Shown here: one piece after another, positions 5,898 through 5,949 of the stretch
Layout of the letters: every line of letters starts with the position of its first letter
How positions within the stretch are numbered: position 1 is the stretch's first letter
Assembly (NCBI GenBank): GCA_903928395.1
Contig: CAIYQS010000191.1
Coordinates: 1-5,949, forward strand
DNA from: an uncultured Actinomycetes bacterium
GTDB taxonomy: Bacteria; Actinomycetota; Actinomycetes; Nanopelagicales; Nanopelagicaceae
Direction: 5' to 3'
Length of the DNA: 5,949 nucleotides
Program-made: the position numbers and the translations under genes
Notes under the pieces: generated by a model
Database searches by the model: none
The model's input: the letters and a program-made list of their open reading frames with translations, nothing else
Told to the model about the DNA's origin: nothing

Positions 5898-5949
5898 TTT
5901 CGGTTAGGCAACGTTAATGGTTGCTTGGTTAGTGGTGCAAATAGTTAAG
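5898..5949 (-). other. Open frame upstream of the DUF4097 stop, possible gene 5' part
   Basis: In the frame of the DUF4097-like ORF, codons from 5948 to 5907 are open (ending QATINVA), followed by TAA (5906-5904) and two codons before the GTG at 5897. The alternating polar and hydrophobic residues resemble a beta-strand that would normally lead into the first S-G-D repeat. Fourteen codons are too few to prove coding. Confidence 0.25.

Overview
The window carries nine protein-coding genes, one of them only a low-confidence small ORF. It looks like an Actinomycetota chromosome of moderate G+C (mid-forties by eye). Three points suggest this. The membrane-anchored molybdenum oxidoreductase has the actinobacterial sulfite-oxidase-family layout. 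Several genes appear to be read from leaderless transcripts, with a -10 hexamer six bases before the start codon. Coding is dense and starts at GTG or TTG are frequent. A low-G+C aquatic actinobacterium would fit, but this is inference and no rRNA or other taxonomic marker is present.

Positions 1-2800 (minus strand) hold a likely four-gene operon, read right to left: an SRPBCC/AHSA1-type protein, a VOC (glyoxalase-fold) protein, kynureninase (kynU) and tryptophan 2,3-dioxygenase (kynA). kynA is cut by the window edge four residues before its expected heme-ligand histidine. Spacing is tight: 3 bp, 47 bp and a 4-bp GTGA stop/start overlap. TDO makes N-formylkynurenine and KynU cleaves kynurenine to anthranilate and alanine. 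The formamidase needed between them is not in the window.

Positions 2801-3657 (minus strand) hold a stand-alone TipAS-type ligand-binding protein and a DUF2200-family protein, each with its own leaderless promoter candidate. The DUF2200 start is best placed at a GTG (3645), well inside the longest open frame.

Positions 3781-5313 (plus strand) encode a molybdopterin-dependent oxidoreductase of the sulfite oxidase family. It has several N-terminal membrane helices and an internal twin-arginine-like motif before the last helix, so the catalytic domain probably lies outside the membrane. A modest rho-independent terminator candidate follows at 5423-5446.

Positions 5357-5949 (minus strand) hold a DUF4097-like beta-repeat protein. 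The same frame is open upstream of a TAA stop to the window edge, so the gene may be truncated or broken. A 43-codon small ORF of doubtful status follows it.

No tRNA, rRNA, CRISPR array, insertion sequence or origin was seen, and no non-coding stretch exceeds 300 bases. The best leads are the shared leaderless promoter geometry, the group of small ligand-binding-fold proteins next to the kynurenine genes, and the possibly interrupted DUF4097 gene.
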